Shown piece by piece: positions 43,190-51,453 of a stretch of 64,000 nt of DNA (its first letter is position 1; every line of letters starts with the position of its first letter). The stretch comes from Tamlana crocina (lineage in GTDB: Bacteria; Bacteroidota; Bacteroidia; Flavobacteriales; Flavobacteriaceae), in assembly GCA_040429635.1 (NCBI GenBank), contig CP158972.1, positions 343,918 to 407,917 on the forward strand, read 5' to 3'. Under the pieces are notes generated by a model. The model was not told where the DNA came from. It ran no database searches and worked only from the letters and a program-made list of their open reading frames with translations. A program made the position numbers and the translations under genes.

Positions 43190-44674
43190 ATGAAACTAAA
43201 AAAACTCTCCTTACGAACCCGTATTTTCCTGGCCATGATTTTGTTGGTTATTTTGGCATCGGTGCTTATCGCTGCGGTGGCCATATATCAATACAGGGAG
43301 CAAAGTAAAGATTACCACGAAGGCCGTTTGGAGCGGAAAGAAGGTAGTGTACAGGCGCATATAAAACGGGTTATTAACGGCAGGCAAAATACTTGGGAGG
43401 TAAAAACCGAAAATATTCCGTTTATTTTTAAAGAAGAAATCTACAATATTGCCGACATTCATAAATTGCAGATTAACATTTACGATTTGGAAGGTGGATT
43501 GCTGATTACTTCAAAAGCAGGGTTGCAAACCAGTGCCGCCGACAAATGCATTAGTGCCAATATTTTAAATGCCATAAACAATACGGTGGAGTTCAATAGC
43601 GAAATAGAAGTCGCCAGGCACCGTTACGTCGATAAGCATGAGGAAAACGGCGAGATTTTCCAATCGTCGTACACCTTTATTTTAGATCAAAAATCGAAAC
43701 CGTTGGCCATTTTAAATATTCCGTATTTAGAAAAAGACGATTTTCTCGATAAAGAACTCGAAGAGTTTTTAACTCGTTTGGGGTATGCCTTTGCACTGGT
43801 ATTGCTTATGGCTATTGCCATTGCCTTTTTACTTTCAAAGTACATTACCAAATCGCTTAAAACCATTAGCGACAAAATCAACACCACGAGGTTGGAAAAA
43901 AGGAACGAAAAAATTGAGGTGAACGATACCAGTGAAGAAATTACCACTTTGGTGAACTCGTACAACAGTATGATTGATGAGTTGGAAGAAAGTGCTGTGC
44001 AGCTGGCGCGTAGTGAGCGCGAACAGGCTTGGCGCGAAATGGCCAAACAAGTGGCGCACGAAATTAAAAATCCGTTGACGCCCATGAGGCTAACGGTGCA
44101 AAATTTCCAACGGAAGTTTAATCCCGAAGATGAAAATATCCATCAAAAAGTAGATGAATACAGCAAAACCCTAATCCAGCAAATCGATACCATGAGCGCT
44201 ATTGCTTCGGCATTTTCAAACTTTGCCAAAATGCCGGCGCAGCAAAACGAAACGCTAAACGTGGTAAAAATTGTTAAATTAGCGTTAGATATTTTTAATG
44301 AAGATCATATAGTTTTCAATGCCAGTACCGATGAGGTTATCGCCAAGCTCGATAGGTCGCAACTCATTCGCGTGGTAACCAATTTGGTTAAGAATGCCAT
44401 TCAGGCCATTCCAGACCATAAAACAGGAAAAATAGAAGTGAAGGTGTTTGAGGAAGGTAGCCAGGCCGTTATTACCGTAAGCGACAACGGTATGGGGGTT
44501 TCCGAAGAAAATATTGACAAGGTTTTCGAGCCTAAGTTTACCACTAAATCCAGCGGAATGGGGCTAGGGTTGGCTATGGTGAAAAACATTGTGGAAACCT
44601 ATAACGGAAGTATCTCATTCGAGACTGAAAAAGGACAAGGTACCACGTTTACGGTCACCTTTCCAAAGGCATAA
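43190..44674 (+). CDS. NtrY-like sensor histidine kinase
   Basis: The protein has 494 residues from ATG at 43190 (a TTG three codons before is less likely). It has two transmembrane helices (~8-30 and ~205-225) around a periplasmic domain, a HAMP linker (~225-280), a HisKA domain with the phosphoacceptor in QVAHEIKNPLTPM, and an HATPase domain with N, G1 and G2 boxes (SDNGMGVSEENIDKVFEP, GMGLGLAMVK). No response regulator is adjacent, so its partner lies elsewhere. Confidence 0.9.
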   Translation: MKLKKLSLRTRIFLAMILLVILASVLIAAVAIYQYREQSKDYHEGRLERKEGSVQAHIKRVINGRQNTWEVKTENIPFIFKEEIYNIADIHKLQINIYDLEGGLLITSKAGLQTSAADKCISANILNAINNTVEFNSEIEVARHRYVDKHEENGEIFQSSYTFILDQKSKPLAILNIPYLEKDDFLDKELEEFLTRLGYAFALVLLMAIAIAFLLSKYITKSLKTISDKINTTRLEKRNEKIEVNDTSEEITTLVNSYNSMIDELEESAVQLARSEREQAWREMAKQVAHEIKNPLTPMRLTVQNFQRKFNPEDENIHQKVDEYSKTLIQQIDTMSAIASAFSNFAKMPAQQNETLNVVKIVKLALDIFNEDHIVFNASTDEVIAKLDRSQLIRVVTNLVKNAIQAIPDHKTGKIEVKVFEEGSQAVITVSDNGMGVSEENIDKVFEPKFTTKSSGMGLGLAMVKNIVETYNGSISFETEKGQGTTFTVTFPKA

Positions 44675-44719
44675 ATAAACGTTGCAGTCTTCATCCTAAA
44701 TTTGGCTGTGCTGAATTTG

Positions 44720-44741
44720 CACTTCGACTGCGGTCGGCGTG
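44720..44741. repeat. divergent member of the hairpin repeat family
   Basis: CAC and GTG arms enclose TTCGACTGCGGTCGGC, a degenerate relative of the TCGACTCCGCTC core. Confidence 0.4.
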
Positions 44742-44792
44742 ACAGTCATAATGACGGCGAATTTTCATTTAAATTTTATAAAAAACAAAACC

Positions 44793-45575
44793 ATGAGTTA
44801 CAATAACATTTTAGTTGAAGAAAAAAATAGTATTGCTACAATAACCATAAACCGACCTAAAAAACTTAACGCTTTAAATCGGGATACCATTCAAGAGTTG
44901 CACGAGGCGTTTAAGACGGCCGATAGCAACAAAACCGTCAAAGTAATTGTTGTAACCGGTAGTGGCGAAAAAGCCTTTGTGGCGGGAGCAGACATCAGTG
45001 AATTTGCTGATTACAGTGTCGCTGAGGGGACAAAATTGGCGGCTAACGGACAAAATATACTTTTCGATTTTGTAGAAAACCTGTCTAAACCCGTTATAGC
45101 AGCGGTAAACGGTTTTGCTTTAGGTGGCGGTTTAGAATTGGCCATGGCCTGCCACTTTCGGGTGGCTAGCGATAATGCCAAATTAGGCTTGCCCGAAGTG
45201 AGTTTGGGACTAATTCCGGGGTATGGTGGTACGCAGCGCTTGCCGCAACTTATTGGCAAAGGCCGTGCTATGGAAATGATCATGACTGCCGGGATGATTG
45301 ATGCCCAACAAGCCTTAACATTTGGTTTGGTAAACCACGTCACCTCGCAGGAGGAGCTGTTGCCACTTTGCGAAAAAATAGCGGGTAAAATTTTAAATAA
45401 CTCTTCGGTGGCGATTGCATCGGCCATTAAAGCCGTTAATGCCAATTATAAAGATGGTGTAAATGGTTTTGAGCTGGAAATCGAGCAATTTGGAAACAGC
45501 TTTGGAACGGCTGATTTTACCGAAGGCACCACCGCTTTTTTAGAAAAACGAAAAGCTGATTTCCCGGGCGAGTAG
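44793..45575 (+). CDS. enoyl-CoA hydratase/isomerase family protein
   Basis: The protein has 260 residues from the ATG before SYNNILVEEKN; the frame is open upstream to 44739, which is less likely. The crotonase fold is shown by VAGADISEFADYS and GFALGGGLELAMACHFRVASDNA, with the oxyanion-hole glycines and the catalytic glutamates in LGLPEVSLGLIPGYGGTQRLP. It most likely hydrates trans-2-enoyl-CoA in fatty acid breakdown or as 3-hydroxybutyryl-CoA dehydratase. Confidence 0.9.
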   Translation: MSYNNILVEEKNSIATITINRPKKLNALNRDTIQELHEAFKTADSNKTVKVIVVTGSGEKAFVAGADISEFADYSVAEGTKLAANGQNILFDFVENLSKPVIAAVNGFALGGGLELAMACHFRVASDNAKLGLPEVSLGLIPGYGGTQRLPQLIGKGRAMEMIMTAGMIDAQQALTFGLVNHVTSQEELLPLCEKIAGKILNNSSVAIASAIKAVNANYKDGVNGFELEIEQFGNSFGTADFTEGTTAFLEKRKADFPGE

Positions 45576-45736
45576 CGGGGTAAATGGTTTCGTTCAACGG
45601 GCTTGTTTAGTGTAGTTAATTGATTTTTTATGTAGTTGAATGCGTTGCAATAATAAGGGTGCAGATACTACAGGATAGATGAAAAAATTCTTTCAGTGAT
45701 ATTTGTTTTACTAGTGTAAATCAAATATATACCTAT

Positions 45737-47059
45737 ATGAAATTATTCAGACTTACTATTTTACTTTTAATAAGTCAATTGCTTTTTAATTGTCAAAAAA
45801 ATACGGATATCGATGAGACTCCTGAAGTTGAAATACCGCAGGAAGAAGAGTTAGAAGAGCCAGAAGAAACACCAGAATCGCCGGAGACTTTTGATATCAT
45901 ATCTGAATCTGATCCAAGAATTACAACGCATCATTTAAAATCTGGTTCGTCAGGTTTTCAAATTGGAATTACCTCAAATGGTGGAGGCGTGATAAACGAG
46001 GTAATCATTCCTGGTTTAGGCGATATTATGGGGGTGTCGTCAGATATGTATGGTAGAGCAGGTCAGGTGGCGATTAGAGATGCTTCTCATGGCGGTCGGT
46101 ACAATCCAACTCAAGCGGGGTTTTATGAAACTTTAGGTTCAAAATGTGCCATTACACAAACATCAGAAAACAAAAAATTAATTGTAGAGCCAAGGCCCAT
46201 GGCGCTTTGGCATGGTGATGGGCAATATGATTTTACGCGTTGGGAAAATATTGGAGAAGACCCGTATAGAAATGACGGAGGAAACTCTGATGAAGATGGG
46301 CTTGAAGAAGAAGGCTTAGAAGGCAAACAACTGGATGAGGTTAAAAGCGAATTTGATTATTATGGAACTTATGAAGATATTTCTGGTCAACATGGAATTT
46401 CTATAGGTATCATAAAACATTATTACCAAATTTCATTCATTCGTCCTCCAGGACATTGTATCAAGCAACATCGTTCGGGCACAAAATTATGGAATGAAAA
46501 AGCAGTGCAGTCAGACCTTTCCGTAAAGGCTCCAAGTGGTGTGCATCCGGGTTCCGACAAGGATATGAATGTAATGACAGGTGTTTGGTCGCTTAGGCAC
46601 GACCGAAGTTTGTGGGCTACAAGCTATCTGTATTACAGGAAAACGAATGGAGAGTGGGCTATTACCGATAAAGAGAGTGTTGGTAGCGGTTTTCCGGAAG
46701 CAGATAATACCGTTTTTATCCTTTCCGATTCTAATGTAGAAACCCAAGGAAATGCCTTAGGGCTGTATCAGCCTAAAACAGATGTTAATAAGAATGTGAT
46801 AATCGGCGTTAACGAATTAGATAAAAGTATAGCGTATAAGGATTTTAGGGGTAATCTTGTTAAATTGAATTATGATCTTAAAAGGATACCGACTATGAGC
46901 AAATATGGGTTTTCAAATAGAATTAGAGGGATGATTAATAGAACGCAATTAGACGATAATATTTACGAAGCCTATAGAAATGAAATTTATATAATGTATG
47001 GAACTCCAAAAGAAATAAAAGAAGCTGTAGCTCTTTTGGATTTGAGTTTAAATATTTAA
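45737..47059 (+). CDS. lipoprotein of unknown function
   Basis: The 440-residue protein has a lipoprotein signal (LLISQLLFNC, cysteine near residue 19), an acidic Glu/Pro linker (~25-50) and a large mainly beta domain. Motif-like stretches include GSSGFQIGITSNGGGVINEV, GGRYNPTQAGFYETLG and QHGISIGIIKHYYQISFI. The Gly/Tyr/Trp-rich character suggests a secreted carbohydrate-related protein, but no family is recognised. It stands alone, with a strong terminator after it. Confidence 0.8.
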   Translation: MKLFRLTILLLISQLLFNCQKNTDIDETPEVEIPQEEELEEPEETPESPETFDIISESDPRITTHHLKSGSSGFQIGITSNGGGVINEVIIPGLGDIMGVSSDMYGRAGQVAIRDASHGGRYNPTQAGFYETLGSKCAITQTSENKKLIVEPRPMALWHGDGQYDFTRWENIGEDPYRNDGGNSDEDGLEEEGLEGKQLDEVKSEFDYYGTYEDISGQHGISIGIIKHYYQISFIRPPGHCIKQHRSGTKLWNEKAVQSDLSVKAPSGVHPGSDKDMNVMTGVWSLRHDRSLWATSYLYYRKTNGEWAITDKESVGSGFPEADNTVFILSDSNVETQGNALGLYQPKTDVNKNVIIGVNELDKSIAYKDFRGNLVKLNYDLKRIPTMSKYGFSNRIRGMINRTQLDDNIYEAYRNEIYIMYGTPKEIKEAVALLDLSLNI

Positions 47060-47080
47060 GTCAAGCTTTTAAAAACCATA

Positions 47081-47107
47081 AAAACACCCTTAAAAAGGGT
47101 GTTTTTA
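47081..47107. terminator. bidirectional terminator between convergent genes
   Basis: AAAACACCCT and AGGGTGTTTT form a perfect 10-bp stem around TAAAA, with T-rich tails on both strands. Confidence 0.85.
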
Positions 47108-47116
47108 TATTGTTGT

Positions 47117-47551
47117 TTATGCTCCGTTTTCAACTGTCATACCTTCATGCATAACCTCGAGCATTTCCATAGCGGGTTCGTTACTGTTAGCGTTTAAGTC
47201 GGTCCATTCCATTTTAACCGGAAAAGCATTTTTTAGTTTCCAAGTTACCACTGGCTCGTGGTTTTCATTCAGCAACGAAATGGTTAAATCACGGCGTTCA
47301 ACGGTGTTTCCTTTTACCGATTTAAGCCAGTCGTAATATTCGTTGTCGCCCGGCATAATGCCTCTTTTTAAAACAATGGTATTGGTTTTTTGTTTTCCGG
47401 GCATTACAATGGGGGCATTGGCTCTAAACGTTCCTTCGCTGTAACTAATGGGTTGCAGGTTAATGGAAAGACCCGAAATTTCACTGGCGCCAATACGTTT
47501 ACCGCCCCATTCTATTGAAAAGTGGTTGGCGCATAATGGGTAAGAATTCAT
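47117..47551 (-). CDS. phage tail tube-like protein (T4 gp19 family), isolated
   Basis: The protein has 144 residues from the ATG before NSYPLCANHFSIEWGG; the frame extends to 47593 with a leader-like addition that is unlikely. The pattern matches gp19-type tail tube proteins: FSIEWGG near the start, VLKRGIMPGDNEYYDWLKSV in the middle and the WKLKNAFPVKMEWTDLNANSNEPAMEMLEVMHEG end. These form the inner tube of phage tails and contractile injection systems. No sheath, baseplate or other phage gene is nearby. Confidence 0.8.
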   Translation of the reverse strand: MNSYPLCANHFSIEWGGKRIGASEISGLSINLQPISYSEGTFRANAPIVMPGKQKTNTIVLKRGIMPGDNEYYDWLKSVKGNTVERRDLTISLLNENHEPVVTWKLKNAFPVKMEWTDLNANSNEPAMEMLEVMHEGMTVENGA

Positions 47552-47801
47552 AATATGTAGTTTTTTAAGAAGTTTGATTAATCGCTTAAGCACAGAATGG
47601 ATATTGTGGTTTTAAATAATTGGTTGTCACTAAATTAGACTAAAATTTTCACAAAATCAAAATTTTTTAGGTACTTTCTTTCGGAGGTAGTGCATGGCAG
47701 ATTTGTTAATAACCCATTTTCCTTTTAACAATTTTGCATGCCGATATTGTGTAATTTTAAAGAGCTACACAACGGGCAAAAAACCTTAATTTTACTACAA
47801 C

Positions 47802-48875
47802 ATGGACCCCAAACCTTTTATAAAAGGTCGCGGTGCGCAACGCAATGTGCACAATCGGTTTTTCGAACTGAGCCACGAAATGCGCGACGATTTTTTGGAA
47901 TTCTGCCAAAAGGAAGGAGAGGTGGCCGATAACAACAAAACGCTGTATCTGGAAACCTTCCCGAAAACCATTGTCAATAAAGTGGAGAGCCCCGATGTGG
48001 GGATGATGTATTCCATGAACGCTTATCAAGGTTGCGAACACGGTTGTATTTATTGTTACGCCCGAAACTCACACGAATATTGGGGTTACAGTGCGGGGTT
48101 GGATTTTGAGCGTCGTATTTTAGTAAAAAAAGATGCGCCCAAACTATTGGAAACCCAGCTAAAAAAGAAAAGTTGGAAGGCCCACCCCATAGTAATGTCG
48201 GGCAATACTGATTGCTATCAACCGGCCGAAAAACAGTTTGAAATTACCCGAAAATGCTTGGAGGTATTTTTAAAGTACAAACACCCTGTGGGCATTATTA
48301 CCAAAAACGCTTTGATTTTACGCGATTTAGATTTGTTAAAAGCCTTGGCGGCAGATAATTTGATTGGCGTTAATGTTTCGATAACTTCATTGAGCGAAGA
48401 TACCCGGCGTATTTTAGAACCGAGAACGGCCACTATAAAACGCCGATTGGAAACCGTAAAAGTATTGAGTGATAATGGCATTCCGGTAAATGTGATGTTA
48501 GCGCCCATCATCCCGAGTGTTAACAGTCATGAAATATTGCCTTTGGCAAAAGCGGCTGCCGATCATGGGGCGGTATCTATTGGACACACCATTGTTCGGT
48601 TAAACGGTGCGATTGGCGAAATTTTTACCGATTGGATAAAAACAGCCATGCCCGACCGTGCCGATAAGGTGCTGCACCAAATTGAAAGTTGCCATGACGG
48701 TAGTTTAAACGATTCGCGTTATGGCACACGCATGCGTGGCGAAGGCAAAATAGCCGAGCAAATCAACACTTTGGTTAAATTGGCCAGACATAAATACTTT
48801 AAGAACAAAGGTATGCCCAGACTGAATATTGATTTACATGAGCAATTTAAGGATGGGCAGCTAAAATTATTCTAA
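47802..48875 (+). CDS. radical SAM protein, PA0069/SplB-like family
   Basis: The 357-residue protein has the cluster-binding motif CEHGCIYCYARN (CxxxCxxC) near residue 75, which fits the Rv2578c/PA0069 family of radical SAM proteins with DNA-photoproduct-lyase-like sequence. GNTDCYQPAE and ITKNALILRDLDLL are family signatures. A role in DNA or nucleotide repair is suggested for relatives but is not proven. An 8-bp GC-rich terminator stem follows. Confidence 0.85.
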   Translation: MDPKPFIKGRGAQRNVHNRFFELSHEMRDDFLEFCQKEGEVADNNKTLYLETFPKTIVNKVESPDVGMMYSMNAYQGCEHGCIYCYARNSHEYWGYSAGLDFERRILVKKDAPKLLETQLKKKSWKAHPIVMSGNTDCYQPAEKQFEITRKCLEVFLKYKHPVGIITKNALILRDLDLLKALAADNLIGVNVSITSLSEDTRRILEPRTATIKRRLETVKVLSDNGIPVNVMLAPIIPSVNSHEILPLAKAAADHGAVSIGHTIVRLNGAIGEIFTDWIKTAMPDRADKVLHQIESCHDGSLNDSRYGTRMRGEGKIAEQINTLVKLARHKYFKNKGMPRLNIDLHEQFKDGQLKLF

Positions 48876-48900
48876 AAAAAAGCGGGCCAAACGGCCCGCT
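48873..48900 (-). terminator. unit 1 terminator
   Basis: AGCGGGCC and GGCCCGCT form an 8-bp GC-rich stem around AAAC; read on the minus strand it ends in a run of eight T. It ends the 48927 gene and may also stop the radical SAM transcript. It resembles the terminators at 50062 and 51227. Confidence 0.85.
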
Positions 48901-48926
48901 CTTCAAGTTAATTTGAGTTAGTAAAA

Positions 48927-49535
48927 TTAACCTTTAATAGTTTCGGTAAATACTCTACCTTCAGTTTTGAATACTATTTTATAATCTACTTTGTTCAACC
49001 CGCTTAATCTGTACATGCGTTCAATGTTTTCGGTATCCTTAAAAGTTTCAGAATGGATAAGCTCGTAGCTTCCATTGCTTTCAGAATATACTTCAACATC
49101 CATCGGCGCTTTGTTAAGGGTTAATCTGGTAATGTAAACCAAATTGCCTTTTACTCTAGTTACAGGCTTGAAAAGTGTTTTTTCAAGTTCTTTTTTAAAC
49201 GATACTTCACTTGCTTTAACGGTAAACGGCATGGTGGAGATTTCTACTTCTTTATCCAATTCAAAAAGGTATTCTCCGTCAGGAAGCGATGTTAAATCGA
49301 ATCCTTTAGTGTATACGCCCGTTTTTTGAATGGATTCTTTATATAGCACATTGCCATTTCCATCTTTGATAGACAGAAGGTTACCTGCTTTTGCGTCAAC
49401 AAAAGTAACCGTGGTTCTTCCAGCGTCATTTTTAATGTTTGTAAATGAAGCTTTTTCATTGGCGAAACTTAACAAGGCAGTCATCATGATTGCCATTAAG
49501 ATTCCTTTTTTGGTGTTTTTGATTACGTTTTTCAT
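48927..49535 (-). CDS. secreted protein, paralogue A of the 48.9-51.5 kb array
   Basis: The 202-residue protein has a signal peptide (NTKKGILMAIMMTALLSFAN) and an all-beta mature part with GNVLYKESIQKTGVYTKGFDLTSLPDGEYLFEL near the middle, which resembles T9SS-sorting-domain-like beta sandwiches but ends ETIKG without a clear CTD. It is paralogous to the 50126 gene: both start MKxVIxNTKKGILM and share the GVYxKGFDLxxLPDGxYxFE segment. Promoter and terminator are also shared with that unit. Function unknown. Confidence 0.82.
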   Translation of the reverse strand: MKNVIKNTKKGILMAIMMTALLSFANEKASFTNIKNDAGRTTVTFVDAKAGNLLSIKDGNGNVLYKESIQKTGVYTKGFDLTSLPDGEYLFELDKEVEISTMPFTVKASEVSFKKELEKTLFKPVTRVKGNLVYITRLTLNKAPMDVEVYSESNGSYELIHSETFKDTENIERMYRLSGLNKVDYKIVFKTEGRVFTETIKG

Positions 49536-49561
49536 AATTTGAGGTTTTAACGTTCAACACC

Positions 49562-49632
49562 CCAAAGGTACAATGGAAGAGTGGTGTTTAAAACATTGAA
49601 ATTGATGTATTTATGTGTTATTTTATCCGTTA
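49562..49632 (-). promoter_or_regulatory. unit 1 promoter: -7 box and conserved upstream element
   Basis: The -7 box reads TACCTTTGG on the minus strand (49562-49570). A 34-bp AT-rich element at 49599-49632 lies exactly 28 bp upstream, as in units 2 and 3, and matches the unit 2 element at 30 of 34 positions. Confidence 0.65.
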
Positions 49633-50061
49633 TTTTTACATCAACTTTATGTTAAATTAATATAGAATATTTAAGGGTTAATTGAGTGTATTTTGCTTTA
49701 GGAAACCATAGTTGGCATTTAAAATGATATAGAATTTTTAAATGCGTTAGGAAGTAAAACATGAATCGGTATAAAAACTTTGAGCGTTATTTTTTATGAC
49801 TGAATGGTTGCTCAGTTTTGTTTTTTTAGGAAAAAAGGTAACTCGCAGATTGTTTTCAAAATAGGTCTATGCTCTCTTGTGTATTTCGAAAAAACCGTCA
49901 ATTCGAGTGGATTTTTCGATTGTTGAAATGAGAAAAATTTGTATCGAGAATTACAGTTTTGGAATTCAGAAAATCAAAAAAACCGACCAGATAAGTCAGA
50001 TTAAAAAAGGTAATGCTTTCTGAAAAGGAAAGTTGATGAGGGAAAAAACAGGAAAGTTTAT

Positions 50062-50091
50062 AAAAGAAAAAGCGGGCCACCACAGCCCGCT
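50062..50091 (-). terminator. unit 2 terminator
   Basis: AGCGGGC and GCCCGCT around CACCACA, with a T-rich tail on the minus strand. The same sequence recurs exactly at 51231-51255. Confidence 0.85.
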
Positions 50092-50146
50092 TTACCAACT
50101 AAACTAAACTAAATAAGACATTAAACTAATTATTAATGAATTTCGT
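50067..50146. repeat. 80-bp exact repeat, copy 1 (terminator plus 3' end of a gene)
   Basis: Identical to 51231-51310. It covers the unit 2 terminator, the 3' untranslated region and the last six codons and stop (TKFINN) of the 50126 gene. Confidence 0.9.
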
Positions 50147-50725
50147 GTAAGTCCTGTTATCAGAACTGATTTCTATTTTGTAATCTTTATCTTTTTCAAG
50201 TTTGTATGCTTTTTCTATACTTTTTGTGTCTTTAACCACTTCAGAAAAGATTAAAGTGAGCTCACTATTGTAATCGACATAGATTTTAACCTTTAAAGGC
50301 TCAAATTTTGGAGCAAGCTTGGTTATTAGTACAGAGCTGTCTTTGTGCGTAATATAAGGTTTAAATACCGAGCTTTCCTTTTCTTTGTGAAAAATGGTTT
50401 TGTTCGATTTTACCGTAAACGGAATCGTTTTAATTTCAAGGAATTTGTTTACTTCAAAGAAGTAGTCGCCATCCGGAAGGGCAGAAAGGTCGAATCCTTT
50501 TCTGTAAACCCCGGCGGTATTGATTTGTTCTTTGTAAAGAATCAGTCCGTTGTAATCTTTAATAGTTAATAAATCACCGCTTTTTACATTATTAAGTATT
50601 AAAGCCGTTTTTTTAATATCATCTTTAAAAGTTAATTCTTCTTTAACGTTTGCGAAACTTGCCAAGGCAGCCATCATGGTTACCATCAAGATTCCTTTTT
50701 TTGTGTTTCTGATTACGCTTTTCAT
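50126..50725 (-). CDS. secreted protein, paralogue B of the array
   Basis: The 199-residue protein has a signal peptide (NTKKGILMVTMMAALASFAN) and is paralogous to the 48927 gene over its full length; GVYRKGFDLSALPDGDYFFEV is the best conserved part. The C-terminus TKFINN is duplicated as a fragment 1.16 kb upstream. Both genes have the same promoter layout, so they probably respond to the same signal. No function is recognised. Confidence 0.82.
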   Translation of the reverse strand: MKSVIRNTKKGILMVTMMAALASFANVKEELTFKDDIKKTALILNNVKSGDLLTIKDYNGLILYKEQINTAGVYRKGFDLSALPDGDYFFEVNKFLEIKTIPFTVKSNKTIFHKEKESSVFKPYITHKDSSVLITKLAPKFEPLKVKIYVDYNSELTLIFSEVVKDTKSIEKAYKLEKDKDYKIEISSDNRTYTKFINN

Positions 50726-50755
50726 AATTGCATGTATTTAATAACGTTCAACACT

Positions 50756-50826
50756 GCAAATATATGGGCGATTTATGATGTGGAAAACGCTTAAATTGAC
50801 GTATTTATATGTTATATTATCTGTTA
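50756..50826 (-). promoter_or_regulatory. unit 2 promoter: -7 box and conserved upstream element
   Basis: TATATTTGC on the minus strand (50756-50764), then 28 bp, then the 34-bp element at 50793-50826. The predicted leader is ~24 nt. Confidence 0.7.
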
Positions 50827-50911
50827 TTTAAATGTTAAATTAATGTTAGGGTAAAATAGTATATATTAAAGTTAACTAAGTATATTTGGGAGATAAATAG
50901 AAAGACAACAC

Positions 50912-51157
50912 TTACAAAACGTTGATGATTTCAGTAAAATGATCCCTAATCTCTTTGTGGAAGCCATGAGCTGTTAAACTACGGTGTTCCTCTTCTTTTG
51001 GAGTGTCCTTCTTCTCTTCAAAGTATAAATGAAGAACTTCTTTGTTGCTATCGTGTTTTACAATATCAAAATGTGAAACTAATAGTTCGGGAAGTAATAA
51101 CTTAAGTAGGTCTAAAGATAAATGCAAGGTCTTGTCTTTTTTCTGCAAAAATATCAT
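50912..51157 (-). pseudogene. ISAon1-family transposase N-terminal region, truncated relic
   Basis: The frame of 81 residues reads like the N-terminal ORF of ISAon1-type transposons: LSLDLLKLLLPELLVSHFDIV, EVLHLYFEEKKDTPKEEEHR and HGFHKEI. Typical members continue with a conserved ITxQDFPxRGK segment after HKEI; here the sequence departs into RDHFTEIINVL and stops. No downstream transposase part is present. It lies between unit 2 and the unit 3 terminator, so a transposon event may have taken part in the rearrangement. Confidence 0.6.
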
Positions 51158-51226
51158 TCCTTATCAAATCCGCACACAACTTTTGAGATTGATCCGTAGT
51201 TGAAATTTGAATTGACAAAATCGAGC

Positions 51227-51255
51227 AAAAAAAAAGCGGGCCACCACAGCCCGCT
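51227..51255 (-). terminator. unit 3 terminator (duplicate)
   Basis: Same stem as the unit 2 terminator with an A-run on the plus strand, giving a T-tract for minus-strand RNA. Confidence 0.8.
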
Positions 51256-51310
51256 TTACCAACTAAACTAAACTAAATAAGACATTAAACTAATTATTAA
51301 TGAATTTCGT
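51231..51310. repeat. 80-bp exact repeat, copy 2
   Basis: Identical to 50067-50146 (offset 1164 bp). It still encodes the tail TKFINN and stop, but no reading frame leads into it. Confidence 0.9.
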
Positions 51311-51383
51311 TATACTCTTTTTAAAGAGTTATATTTTTTTATTATGAAAATTAACTTTTGTTTGTTGAATGATTCATAAACCT

Positions 51384-51440
51384 TTAAGAGTATAAACGCA
51401 AAATCCTTGAGGGACGTTTAAAATGACTTAGGTTTTTCAT
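51384..51440 (-). other. 18-codon frame left in the gutted third unit
   Basis: The frame starts at the position where the paralogues have their ATG relative to the promoter, reads MKNLSHFKRPSRILRLYS and stops. It begins with MKN like paralogue A but has no signal peptide. It is basic. It could be translated from the unit 3 transcript or be a chance remnant. Confidence 0.35.
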
Positions 51441-51453
51441 ATCATTCTACACT

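Larger units (their letters stand above)
49536..50125. other. 590-bp gap holding unit 1 promoter region and unit 2 terminator
   Basis: It contains the unit 1 -7 box (49562-49570) and upstream element (49599-49632), then about 430 bp of AT-rich sequence with no credible gene, and finally the unit 2 terminator (50062-50091). Confidence 0.6.

Noticed and set aside
48873-48900. GC-rich hairpin as a possible repeat unit of a CRISPR-like array
   Set aside because: The three similar hairpins are terminators with T-tracts 1.2 kb apart and not regularly spaced repeats.
49898-50098. 66-codon minus-strand frame in the array gap
   Set aside because: It runs through the unit 2 terminator and is low-complexity and Phe-rich; no start signal is seen.
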